The notes beneath the pieces are model-generated. The model did not search any database, was not told where the DNA came from, and was given only the letters and a program-made list of their open reading frames with translations. A program made the translations under genes and the position numbers. A stretch of 64,000 bases of DNA from Achromobacter deleyi. GTDB taxonomy: Bacteria > Pseudomonadota > Gammaproteobacteria > Burkholderiales > Burkholderiaceae_B. Positions 54,971 through 62,701 of this stretch are shown here, piece after piece (the first letter of the stretch is position 1; each line of letters opens with the position of its first letter). The DNA lies in the NCBI RefSeq assembly GCF_902859705.1, contig NZ_CADIJO010000001.1, positions 62,001-126,000 on the forward strand. Direction: 5' to 3'.

Positions 54971-55960
54971 ATGAAAAAAATCTATTCCAAGCTGGCCGGC
55001 GTTGCCGCCGTGCTCGCGTGCGCCATGACCGGGCAGGCTCACGCCCAGGCAGCCAACTACCCGTCCAAGCCCGTCCGGCTGGTCGTGGGCTACGCCCCGG
55101 GCGGCACCACCGACATCAGCGCCCGCATGATCGCGGACGTGCTGGGCAAGGAATTCGGCCAGACCTTCGTGGTGGAGAACAAGCCAGGCGCCAACAGCAA
55201 CATCGGCGCCGAAACCGTCGCCCGTGCGCAGGCCGATGGCTACACCCTGTTCGTCGGTTCGATTTCCACCGCGATCAACCAGTCGCTGTATTCGAAAATG
55301 TCGTACGACGCGCTCAAGGACCTGGACGCCGTCGCGCTCTTGAACGTGGTGCCCAACATCCTGGCCGTGAACGCCAACGTGCCGGTCAAGTCGGTGCAGG
55401 AATACATCGCCTACGCCAAGAAGAACCCCGGCAAGCTGACCTGCGCGTCGCCCGGCAACGGTTCGTCCGCGCACCTGGGCTGCGAGCTGTTCAAGATGAA
55501 GGCCGGCATCGACATCCTGCACGTGCCTTATCGCGGCAGCGGCCCGGCCGTGGCCGACCTGCTGGGCGGACAGGTCGATTCGATCTTCGACAACCTGCCG
55601 CCGCTGTTGCCGCACGTGCGCGCCGGCAAGCTGACCGGCCTGGCCGTCACCACCGCCAGCCGCGTGCCGTTCGCGCCGGAAATTCCCACCATCGCCGAAT
55701 CCGGCGTGCCGGGCTTTGACGTGGCCGCCTGGTTCGGCCTGTTCGCGCCCGCGGGCACCCCGCCGGAAATCGTGCAGAAGGTGAACGCCGCCATCAACAA
55801 GGCGCTGACGTCCGATGCCGCCCTGGCCGCCAACTACCAGACCAACGGCTTCCTGATGCCCCCGCCGCCCAACACGCCGCAAGCGTTCAAGGCCTTCATG
55901 GAAAGCGAAACGAAGAAGTGGGGCGAGGTCGTCAAGGCGACGAACCTGCAGATCAACTGA
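54971..55960 (+). CDS. Bug-family tripartite tricarboxylate transporter substrate-binding protein
   Basis: 329 residues from ATG 54971, preceded by AGGAGGAG. Sec signal MKKIYSKLAGVAAVLACAMT with cleavage near AHA-QA. The mature part starts YPSKPVRLVVGYAPGGTTD, then ENKPGANSNIGAETVARA and HVPYRGSGPAVADLLGGQ. It lies 132 bases after the FMN oxidase and likely belongs to the same regulon. Orphan receptor: no TctA/TctB in the window. Confidence 0.92.
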   Translation: MKKIYSKLAGVAAVLACAMTGQAHAQAANYPSKPVRLVVGYAPGGTTDISARMIADVLGKEFGQTFVVENKPGANSNIGAETVARAQADGYTLFVGSISTAINQSLYSKMSYDALKDLDAVALLNVVPNILAVNANVPVKSVQEYIAYAKKNPGKLTCASPGNGSSAHLGCELFKMKAGIDILHVPYRGSGPAVADLLGGQVDSIFDNLPPLLPHVRAGKLTGLAVTTASRVPFAPEIPTIAESGVPGFDVAAWFGLFAPAGTPPEIVQKVNAAINKALTSDAALAANYQTNGFLMPPPPNTPQAFKAFMESETKKWGEVVKATNLQIN

Positions 55961-55971
55961 TCCGGGGCGTA

Positions 55972-55991
55972 CCGGGCCGGATCAGGCCCGG
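55972..55991 (+). other. Hairpin after the third Bug receptor
   Basis: CCGGGCC / GGCCCGG with a 6-base loop, followed by a mixed stretch without a T-run. Possible weak terminator before tRNA-Leu(GAG). Confidence 0.35.
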
Positions 55992-56063
55992 TTGCCAAGA
56001 TTTCCGATTTGCGTGTTAGAATGTTCGACTTTCCAGGAAAGCACGTCTTTTCTGGTCAGATTT

Positions 56064-56148
56064 GCCGACGTGGTGAAATTGGTAGACACGCTATCTTGAG
56101 GGGGTAGTGGCGAAAGCTGTGCGAGTTCGAGTCTCGCCGTCGGCACCA
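56064..56148 (+). tRNA. tRNA-Leu(GAG)
   Basis: 85 nt with encoded CCA. It begins GCCGACGTGGTGAAATTGG, the anticodon loop is TTGAGGG with GAG at 56098-56100, and the T-arm is GAGTTCGAGTCTC. Unlike the tRNA-Leu(UAA) gene in this window it has no intron. A tRNA-Leu after secG is a familiar arrangement in relatives. Confidence 0.97.
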
Positions 56149-56203
56149 AGAATTCCTCGTGCAGGTCGCCGTCTTGAAGACGGTAGCCGAGCAGGTCGCA
56201 AAT

Positions 56204-56238
56204 AAAGCCCGCTGAAACGCAAGTTTCAGCGGGCTTTT
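56204..56238 (+). terminator. Strong intrinsic terminator after tRNA-Leu(GAG)
   Basis: A 15-bp perfect stem AAAGCCCGCTGAAAC / GTTTCAGCGGGCTTT with a GCAA tetraloop and T-run. Confidence 0.92.
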
Positions 56239-56351
56239 TGCTTTTGCGGTCAGGCGCCCGCTGCGAAAAGTGGTTATTTCCAGCGATTGGATAGCGTGAA
56301 TCAGGCCTACACTGCCGCGTTTGTCGGAAATGGGGCGTCAGGACAATAAAA

Positions 56352-57353
56352 ATGAGGATGTACATCAAGTGGTTCAGCGCCGCGCTGTTGGCGCTTGCGT
56401 GGCCGTCGCTGACGCAAGCCGCGACGCCCGCCATCACGCCGCGTCAACAGCAATTCCTGGACGCGCAAAAGCGTCCACCGTCCGTCTACGAAGCCTGGCG
56501 CGAGCGCTATATCGTTCTGATTCAGGCGGAGCCCCAACTGAGGCGCGCGGTGGTGTTTTCGGGCTGCGCCAAGCCTGGAGCAGAGCGGCTGCTGGACCCG
56601 ACCTATCGGGCTTACGTAGAGACGGTCGGCGGCGCCTATTACCGTTATCTTCAGCGTCCAGGCCCGGCCAATGCAATGGTCAATACGGGGGCGTTATGGG
56701 CTATCGACCAGATGTCAGAGGCCGAATACCGGGGCTCTTTACGCTGGATGACAAGCGCCGAGACCGCACCGCTGCGCAATGCCCGCGATGTGCTTGGAAT
56801 GTTGCAGCAATACTTCACGGAATCCGTGGATCCGGTCGAGGGTCAGCAAAATGTAGCGGTGCTGATGGCGATGAAGAAAACCCTGGTTCAAGAAGGGCAA
56901 CTGGATTCCGTCGTCAAGGCGTTCGCGCAAGTCGATGCGGCCAAGGCCGCACTTTTCGAATCATTGGAAACCGATATTCCTTTGACCCCCGACCAGCTTT
57001 CACAGTGGTACGACGTGGCTTATTGGCTGGGCCGGTCGGCCAATCCCGTGTTTCAGGCTTATTTTTCCGCCGTGCCCCAAGCGTGGTTTCACGCCATGGC
57101 CCAAGAGGTATTCAATCAGAAATTGAGCCAGGCGAACCATGCGTTGAAGGCGTATCAGCGCAGGGGCCGGGTGGAGGAATCTGAATTGTCCACGTTGACC
57201 GAGGAAGAATTGGCTGGGCGCAAGATCGCCTACTATTTTGGCGACCTCGCGTCCGATGACGTTGCCAAAGTGTCGGTCGACGCGCACAACGATATGTGGG
57301 CGCAGGCCCAGGCCTATATAGCCAAACATCGGGCCGAGATGTGCTCGCCGTAA
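56352..57353 (+). CDS. Secreted protein of unknown function (333 aa)
   Basis: Signal peptide MRMYIKWFSAALLALAWPSLTQA, then a soluble, mostly helical mature protein of about 310 residues. It contains ITPRQQQFLDAQKRPPSVYE, SGCAKPGAERLLDPTYRAYV, AMVNTGALWAIDQMSEAEYR and a long C-terminal helical part with EVFNQKLSQANHALKAY. AGGACA lies eight bases before the ATG. GC content is visibly lower than the surroundings, which hints at recent acquisition downstream of the tRNA. No family recognised. Confidence 0.8.
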   Translation: MRMYIKWFSAALLALAWPSLTQAATPAITPRQQQFLDAQKRPPSVYEAWRERYIVLIQAEPQLRRAVVFSGCAKPGAERLLDPTYRAYVETVGGAYYRYLQRPGPANAMVNTGALWAIDQMSEAEYRGSLRWMTSAETAPLRNARDVLGMLQQYFTESVDPVEGQQNVAVLMAMKKTLVQEGQLDSVVKAFAQVDAAKAALFESLETDIPLTPDQLSQWYDVAYWLGRSANPVFQAYFSAVPQAWFHAMAQEVFNQKLSQANHALKAYQRRGRVEESELSTLTEEELAGRKIAYYFGDLASDDVAKVSVDAHNDMWAQAQAYIAKHRAEMCSP

Positions 57354-57421
57354 CGCCGCCGCCCGGGGAGTTGACCGGTTCCAGTCGTGACGGATCGTTG
57401 CGTGGTCGCGACGAGGCCTTC

Positions 57422-57727
57422 CTACCGCAGGTTGTGGCCAAACGCCACGGCCGCTATCACGAAGGTCGCGGCACCGACTGCGGCCCATCCGTTCCAGCGC
57501 TTGGCCGCCAGGGCATCGCGCCGGCTCAAGGCCACCATCACGGTCACCAGCGTCCACAGGCCGCTGAACGCCAACAGGGACAGCGTGTAGACAAAGCCGG
57601 ACAAGTCGTAGCCGCCACCGCCGATTGACGGGTAGCCGCTGCTTTTGGGCCACAGCAAGTAGATCAGTGTGCCGGCGACGACGGCAAACAAGGCCAGTCC
57701 TATCTGAAACGTGCGGTCTTTGAGCAT
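57422..57727 (-). CDS. Small membrane protein of unknown function (101 aa)
   Basis: Three hydrophobic helices: FQIGLALFAVVAGTLIYLLW, GFVYTLSLLAFSGLWTLVTV and WAAVGAATFVIAAVAFGHNL. A Gly/Tyr-rich loop separates the first two. ATG 57727 (MLKDRTFQIG) is chosen since the 52 upstream in-frame codons encode an unlikely Pro/Asp-rich extension. It converges with the secreted-protein gene and diverges from the nitroreductase gene. Not recognised. Confidence 0.65.
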   Translation of the reverse strand: MLKDRTFQIGLALFAVVAGTLIYLLWPKSSGYPSIGGGGYDLSGFVYTLSLLAFSGLWTLVTVMVALSRRDALAAKRWNGWAAVGAATFVIAAVAFGHNLR

Positions 57728-58039
57728 GGATCGGATCCCCGGGGGCGCAAAAGCGCAGTCTGACACCATTTCGTGGTCGTTGCCGTCCGGGCGGAGGGAG
57801 ATGCCCCACCGCGGCAAGGCTTGATCACAGGGCGTGGCCAGGTTCTGCGCGTTGGCCGGCGGCGTGATGCCTGTGCGGCGCACTGACGCGCAATCGAAGC
57901 GTCATCCGGCCATTCGCTCTAAAACTGGAACAGTTTGTTCCGGGAAAAAGTGCGCTTTGCGGGTGGTCGGCGTCTTCTGCGGCCAGTAGAATTTGTGCAC
58001 TGGCAACCCCTCTATCTACTAGTCGAAAGGCATATCCTC
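57728..58039. promoter_or_regulatory. Nitroreductase upstream region with overlapping palindromes
   Basis: A 312-base gap. At 57922-57941 two perfect 6-bp inverted repeats overlap: AAACTG-GAA-CAGTTT and GGAACA-GTT-TGTTCC. They lie about 100 bases before the nitroreductase start and may be an operator. No other gene or RNA was seen here. Confidence 0.45.
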
Positions 58040-58639
58040 ATGAGCAACGCATATATCGACGCACTGAAGAAGCGCCGCACGCAGTATTCGCTGGGCCGCA
58101 ACCTGACCGCCTCGAAAGAGGAACTGACGACGCTGATCCAGGACGCGATCAAGCACAGCCCGTCTTCGTTCAACTCGCAAAGCTCGCGCGCGGTGATCCT
58201 GTTCGGCGCCGAAAGCGAAAAGCTCTGGAACCTGGCCATTGAAGAAGTGCGCAAGGTGGCCCCGGCCGAAGGCTTTGACAAGACCGAAGCCAAGCTCAAG
58301 AGCTTTGCAGCAGGTGTGGGCACCGTGCTGTTCTTCGAAGACCAGGACGTGGTACGCGGCCTGCAAGAGAAGTTTGCGCTGTACGCCGACAATTTCCCGG
58401 TGTGGTCGGAACAAGCGGGCGGCATGGCCCAGCTGTCGGCCTGGACTGCTCTGGCCAACGCCGGTGTCGGCGCCAGCCTGCAGCATTACAACCCGCTGAT
58501 CGACGCTGCCGTGGCGCGCGAGTGGAATGTGCCGGCCTACTGGAAGCTGCGCGCGCAGATGCCGTTCGGTTCGAACGAGAACGGCTTTGGCGAAAAGGCC
58601 TTCATGGACGACGCCGAGCGCTTCCGAGTGTTTGGCTGA
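58040..58639 (+). CDS. Nitroreductase family protein (Frm2/HBN1-like)
   Basis: 199 residues, FMN-dependent oxidoreductase fold. The pattern LKKRRTQYSLGRNL followed by IKHSPSSFNSQSSRAVILFG and a C-terminal RFRVFG matches the 'fatty-acid repression mutant' type nitroreductases, distinct from NfsB. ATG 58040 has GAAAGG nine bases upstream; the in-frame extension of 35 codons is ignored. It likely reduces quinones or nitro compounds in stress responses; the physiological substrate is unknown. Confidence 0.88.
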   Translation: MSNAYIDALKKRRTQYSLGRNLTASKEELTTLIQDAIKHSPSSFNSQSSRAVILFGAESEKLWNLAIEEVRKVAPAEGFDKTEAKLKSFAAGVGTVLFFEDQDVVRGLQEKFALYADNFPVWSEQAGGMAQLSAWTALANAGVGASLQHYNPLIDAAVAREWNVPAYWKLRAQMPFGSNENGFGEKAFMDDAERFRVFG

Positions 58640-58682
58640 TCCCGCGCTTGCCGGGCGCCAACCGCCCGGCAACGACGCTGAA

Positions 58683-58719
58683 ACCCGCATGGCCCTGCTC
58701 GGGCCCTGCGGGTTTTTTG
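58683..58719. terminator. Terminator between nitroreductase and Lrp-type gene
   Basis: Stem ACCCGCA-GGCCC / GGGCC-TGCGGGT with one mismatch and a TGCTC loop, then six T residues. Confidence 0.8.
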
Positions 58720-58732
58720 CTTTCGTTGTCTG

Positions 58733-59212
58733 TCAGGCCAGCGGCAGAGAAACCGCCTGTCCGGCGCCTTTGACTTCCTTCAGGACGAAAGAGGTGTACA
58801 CCTCTTTCACGCCCGGCAGCGCGCCCAGCACGTAACGCGTCAGGTCGCCGAAGGTGTCCAGGTCGCGGGCGATCACGGTCAGTTGGTGGTCGTAGCGGCC
58901 CGAGACGCAGTGGCAGGTCAGTACTTCCGGAATGGTGCGGATGGCGTCCTCGAATGCCCGGACGTGTTCGGCGCCTTTCTTGTCCAGCGAAATCCAGACG
59001 AAGGCGGTCACGCCGAACCCCAGCTTTTTGACGTCGACATCGGCCCGGTAGCCGCGGATGACGCCATCGTCTTCCAGCCGTTTCACCCGCCGCCAGCAGG
59101 GTGACGGCGTGAGGGAAACGCGCTCGGCCAATTCGGCGCTGGACAGGCGTCCATCGGCCTGCAAAGCGGCCAGGATCTGCATGTCCGTCGGGTCGAAATT
59201 CTTGCTTTGCAT
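58733..59212 (-). CDS. Lrp/AsnC-family transcriptional regulator
   Basis: 159 residues. Helix-turn-helix at about 6-60 (DPTDMQILAALQADGRLSSA, then RVSLTPSPCWRRVKRLEDDG, the Lrp pattern) and a RAM/AsnC effector domain at about 65-150 (GFGVTAFVWISLD, then CHCVSGRYDHQLTVIARD). It is divergent from the aldolase gene with 158 AT-rich bases between the starts, which include GAAATTTC at 59282-59289. It probably controls the aldolase/aminotransferase group in response to an amino acid. Confidence 0.93.
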   Translation of the reverse strand: MQSKNFDPTDMQILAALQADGRLSSAELAERVSLTPSPCWRRVKRLEDDGVIRGYRADVDVKKLGFGVTAFVWISLDKKGAEHVRAFEDAIRTIPEVLTCHCVSGRYDHQLTVIARDLDTFGDLTRYVLGALPGVKEVYTSFVLKEVKGAGQAVSLPLA

Positions 59213-59370
59213 GATTTATCCAAGAAATCTGTCTAGGCGGCTATTTCATTCTAAATTTTTACACAAGCCGGCCAAAAATCACGAAATTTCTTCGCCGGAT
59301 CGCGGATATCTTTGTCGAACTTGAACGGGGTTTGCAACCCCTGAAAAAAGATCGATCAAGAGGAGCCGCT

Positions 59371-60165
59371 GTGAACCATCCCAACCCCATCCGCCAAGCC
59401 CTGCTCGCGCTCACGCCCACTGAAGGGTGCTGGCTGACCCTGGCCAGCCCCGCCGTTGCCGAAGCCATTGCGCACTGCGGCTTTGATTGGCTGGTGGTCG
59501 ATATGGAGCATGCGCCCAATGACGTCGACAGCACCACGGCGCAGTTGCGAGCGGTGGATGCCGCCCGAGCGCAGGGCGCGGCCACGCATGCCGCCGTGCG
59601 GGTGACGGCCAACGATCCGGTGCTGGTCAAGCGCGCCATGGATTGCGGCGCGCAGACCATCGTGTTTCCCAATGTGGACACCGTGGACGACGCGCGCCGT
59701 GCGATTGCGTCGATGCGTTTTCCGTCCAATGGCAACGGTGGCCTGCGCGGCGTGGCCGGGCTGGTGCGGGCAGGGCGTTATGGCCAGGACCCGGCTTACG
59801 TGGCCGAGGCCAACGGGCAGGCCTGCGCGATTCTGCAGATCGAGTCGGCAGAGGCGGTACGCAATATCGACGCCATTGCCGCGCTGCCGGGCGCGGACTG
59901 CCTGTTCATCGGCACCGCCGACCTGGCGGCCAGCCTGGGGCACCTGGGCGACATGACGCACGCCGCCGTGGTCGACGCCGTGGATGCGGTGATGCAGGCG
60001 GCACGAACCCATGGCAAGGCGGTCGGCATTTTCGCCAACAGCGCCGAGGAAGCGGCTCGCTATCGCCAGCGCGGAGTGCAGTTCATTGCGCTGCATTCCG
60101 ACGTGGCCTGGCTGGCGCGCGGTGCCCGGCAGGCCCGGGCGCAATTCGCGGCAGCGTGTGCCTGA
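59371..60165 (+). CDS. HpcH/HpaI-family class II aldolase
   Basis: 264 residues from a GTG start with AGGAG five bases upstream. It cleaves or forms 4-hydroxy-2-oxo acids using a divalent metal. His47 (VVDMEHAPND) is the catalytic base position, arginine lies in AVRVTANDPV, metal ligands are Glu in LQIESAEAVRN and Asp in GTADLAASLG. Typical HpaI-type loop GGLRGVAGLVRAGRYG. It is followed by an aminotransferase after 35 bases, suggesting a pathway that makes or breaks a hydroxy amino acid. Confidence 0.9.
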   Translation: MNHPNPIRQALLALTPTEGCWLTLASPAVAEAIAHCGFDWLVVDMEHAPNDVDSTTAQLRAVDAARAQGAATHAAVRVTANDPVLVKRAMDCGAQTIVFPNVDTVDDARRAIASMRFPSNGNGGLRGVAGLVRAGRYGQDPAYVAEANGQACAILQIESAEAVRNIDAIAALPGADCLFIGTADLAASLGHLGDMTHAAVVDAVDAVMQAARTHGKAVGIFANSAEEAARYRQRGVQFIALHSDVAWLARGARQARAQFAAACA

Positions 60166-60200
60166 GCGGCTGCTGACGACTCATCTTCCTGGCAGATTCC

Positions 60201-61406
60201 ATGATGAACATAGATACGCTTTCCCCCGATAACTTCCTGGGCGCCCGCACCGCCGTGCGCAGCCTGCGGTCTTCGCAGATCCGCGAGGTCGCCAACGCCG
60301 GGCTGGGCAAGCCCGACGTACTACCTTTCTGGTTCGGCGAACCGGACGAGCAGACGCCGCAGGCCTTTCGCGATGCCGCCATCGCGCACATCGCCTCCGG
60401 CCAGACCTTCTATGTGCAGACCCTGGGCACGCCGGCCTTGCGCGAAAGTCTGGCGGCCTACGTCAGCCGCCTGCACGGCCGCCGCGACGTCGACAACATC
60501 GCGGTGACCAGCTCGGGCACGTCGGCGCTGATGACGGCGGTGCAGGCGCTGGTGGGCCATGGCGACCACGTCGTGGCGGTGACGCCGCTGTGGCCCAACC
60601 TGGTGGAAATGCCGAAGGTGCTGGGCGCCCGCGTCACCACGGTGGCGCTGGAATTTGCCGAATCCGGCTGGCGCCTGGACCTGGACGCGCTGCTGCGCGC
60701 CCTGACCCCGGACGTGCGCGCACTGCTGGTGAATTCGCCGAACAATCCCACCGGCTGGGTGCTATCCGCCGACGAGCAGCGCACGGTATTGGCGCACTGC
60801 CGCAAGCACGGCATCTGGATCATCGCCGACGACGTCTACGAACGTTATTACTACGACGGCGCGGCGGCGCCCACGTTCCTGGACATCGCCGAACCCGATG
60901 ACCGGGTGGTCAGCTGCAATTCCTTTTCCAAGGCCTGGCTGATGACGGGATGGCGCATCGGCTGGCTGACGGTGCCGCGCGCGCTCTTGCCCGAGATCGG
61001 CAAGCTGATCGAATACAGCAACACCTGCACCCCCGGCTTCGTGCAGACCGCCGCGCAGTGCGCGCTGGAGCAGGGCGAACCGGTCATCGCGCGGACCGTG
61101 GCGCGCCTGCGCACCGCGCGCGACCACCTGGCCTCGCGCCTGCAAGCCGTGCCCGGCATCACGCTGGCGGGCAGCGCGCCCGGCGCCATGTACACGTTCT
61201 TCCGGGTCGATGGCGTGACGGACAGCCTGGCCTTCTGCAAAGACCTGGTGGTACGCGGCGGCCTGGGGTTGGCGCCCGGCGTGGCTTTCGGGCCGGAAGG
61301 CGAGGGCTATCTGCGGTGGTGCTATGCCAGCGAGCACGCGCGCCTGGACGAAGGCGTGGCGCGGCTGTCGCGCTACCTGGCGCAGCACCGCGGCCAGGCC
61401 GATTGA
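60201..61406 (+). CDS. Class I/II PLP-dependent aminotransferase
   Basis: 401 residues, fold type I. The PLP lysine is Lys244 (CNSFSKAWLMTGWRIGW), with SGTSAL for phosphate, NSPNNPTG and IADDVYERYYY containing the PLP-ring Asp210. It resembles the aspartate-aminotransferase group. Likely second enzyme of a pathway with the HpcH/HpaI aldolase. A weak terminator separates it from argE. Confidence 0.92.
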   Translation: MMNIDTLSPDNFLGARTAVRSLRSSQIREVANAGLGKPDVLPFWFGEPDEQTPQAFRDAAIAHIASGQTFYVQTLGTPALRESLAAYVSRLHGRRDVDNIAVTSSGTSALMTAVQALVGHGDHVVAVTPLWPNLVEMPKVLGARVTTVALEFAESGWRLDLDALLRALTPDVRALLVNSPNNPTGWVLSADEQRTVLAHCRKHGIWIIADDVYERYYYDGAAAPTFLDIAEPDDRVVSCNSFSKAWLMTGWRIGWLTVPRALLPEIGKLIEYSNTCTPGFVQTAAQCALEQGEPVIARTVARLRTARDHLASRLQAVPGITLAGSAPGAMYTFFRVDGVTDSLAFCKDLVVRGGLGLAPGVAFGPEGEGYLRWCYASEHARLDEGVARLSRYLAQHRGQAD

Positions 61407-61432
61407 GCCTCTCTTGACCGGCAGGCCCGCCC

Positions 61433-61456
61433 GCCGGCGTATCGTGCCGGCTTTTC
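61433..61456 (+). terminator. Weak terminator between aminotransferase and deacetylase genes
   Basis: GCCGGC / GCCGGC (6 bp) with a 7-base loop followed by TTTTC. It may only attenuate readthrough. Confidence 0.4.
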
Positions 61457-61473
61457 ATTCCGGAAGTTGACCC

Positions 61474-62655
61474 ATGACGCGTCCTGATCTTCCCCATTCA
61501 CTCCCCTGGATCGACCGCCTGGTGCGGTTCGACACCACCAGCCGGCTATCCAACCTGGGACTGGTCGAAGCCGTCCGCGACCACCTGGCGACGGCGGGGC
61601 ACAGCCCCCGCCTGTTCCACAACGCGGAGCAGACCAAGGCCAATCTTTTCGTCACGCTGCCGGCCCACGATGGCGCCACGCAAGGCGGCATCGTGCTGTC
61701 GGGGCATACGGACGTGGTGCCCGTTGACGGGCAGGACTGGAGCAGCGACCCGTTCGTCCCCGAGGTGCGCGACGGTCGGCTGTATGGCCGCGGCGTGTGC
61801 GACATGAAGGGCTTCATCGGCGTGGCGCTGGCCATGCTGCCCGCCTTCGCCTCGCGGCGCCTGCGGGTGCCGCTGCACCTGGCCTTCAGCTACGACGAAG
61901 AAGTGGGCTGCCTGGGCGCCGACGCCATGCTGCGCGAGCTGGCCCGCATCGGCATCCGGCCGGACAGCTGCATCGTGGGCGAACCCACCGACATGCGGGT
62001 GATCTCGGCGCACAAGAGCAGCAACCTGTACCGCTGCACCGTGCACGGCCATGCCGCGCATTCGTCCTTGACGCCGCATGGCGTGAACGCCATCGAATAC
62101 GCGGCCCGGGCCATCTGCCACATCCGCGACATGGCGGACGGCCATCGCCAGAACGGTCCGTTCGACCGCGATTTCGAGGTGCCGTTCACCACCGCCAACA
62201 CCGGCTTGATCCGCGGCGGCCTGTCGGTCAACACCATTCCGGACCGCTGCCAGTTCGAATTCGAATTTCGCACCATCCCGGGCGTGCTGGCCTCTGACGT
62301 CATCGGCGGGCTGCGCCGTTACATCACCGGCGAATTGCGCGAACGCATCAAGGCCGAAAGCCCGGCGGCGGACATCGAACTGGATGTCCTGGCCGAAGTG
62401 CCTGGTTTCGATACCGAGGCCCAGGCAGAAATCGCCAGGCTGGTGCAGGCGCTGTCCGGTTCGCGGACGACGGAAAAGGTGGCCTATTGCACCGAAGCCG
62501 GCCTGTTCCAGCGGGCCGGCATGACCGCCGTGGTGTGTGGCCCGGGCAACCTGCAACAGGCGCACCGCGCCGACGAATACGTGGAACTGGATCAGATCCG
62601 CGCCTGCGAGCGTTTCATGGAAAAGCTTGCGGATCACCTGCAAATGGCCGATTGA
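61474..62655 (+). CDS. argE: M20 metallopeptidase, acetylornithine deacetylase type
   Basis: 393 residues. Di-zinc hydrolase removing an N-acyl group. Metal motif GHTDVVPVDGQDW (His78, Asp80), bridging Asp110 in GRGVCDMKGF, catalytic DEEVGCLGAD, and the lid domain with KSSNLYRCTVHGHAAHSS. Similarity is strongest to ArgE, so ornithine synthesis is possible. The context with aldolase, aminotransferase and MFS transporter allows another N-acyl amino acid. Symbol with caution. Confidence 0.85.
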   Translation: MTRPDLPHSLPWIDRLVRFDTTSRLSNLGLVEAVRDHLATAGHSPRLFHNAEQTKANLFVTLPAHDGATQGGIVLSGHTDVVPVDGQDWSSDPFVPEVRDGRLYGRGVCDMKGFIGVALAMLPAFASRRLRVPLHLAFSYDEEVGCLGADAMLRELARIGIRPDSCIVGEPTDMRVISAHKSSNLYRCTVHGHAAHSSLTPHGVNAIEYAARAICHIRDMADGHRQNGPFDRDFEVPFTTANTGLIRGGLSVNTIPDRCQFEFEFRTIPGVLASDVIGGLRRYITGELRERIKAESPAADIELDVLAEVPGFDTEAQAEIARLVQALSGSRTTEKVAYCTEAGLFQRAGMTAVVCGPGNLQQAHRADEYVELDQIRACERFMEKLADHLQMAD

Positions 62656-62701
62656 ACAAGGCCAAGGCATCGTCAACTTGATAAATCAAAGGGAAAGAGC
62701 A

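Noticed and set aside
56064-56148. tRNA-Leu(GAG) as an attachment site of an integrated island
   Set aside because: No integrase gene follows and no second copy of the tRNA 3' end was found in the window. Kept only as a hotspot suspicion.
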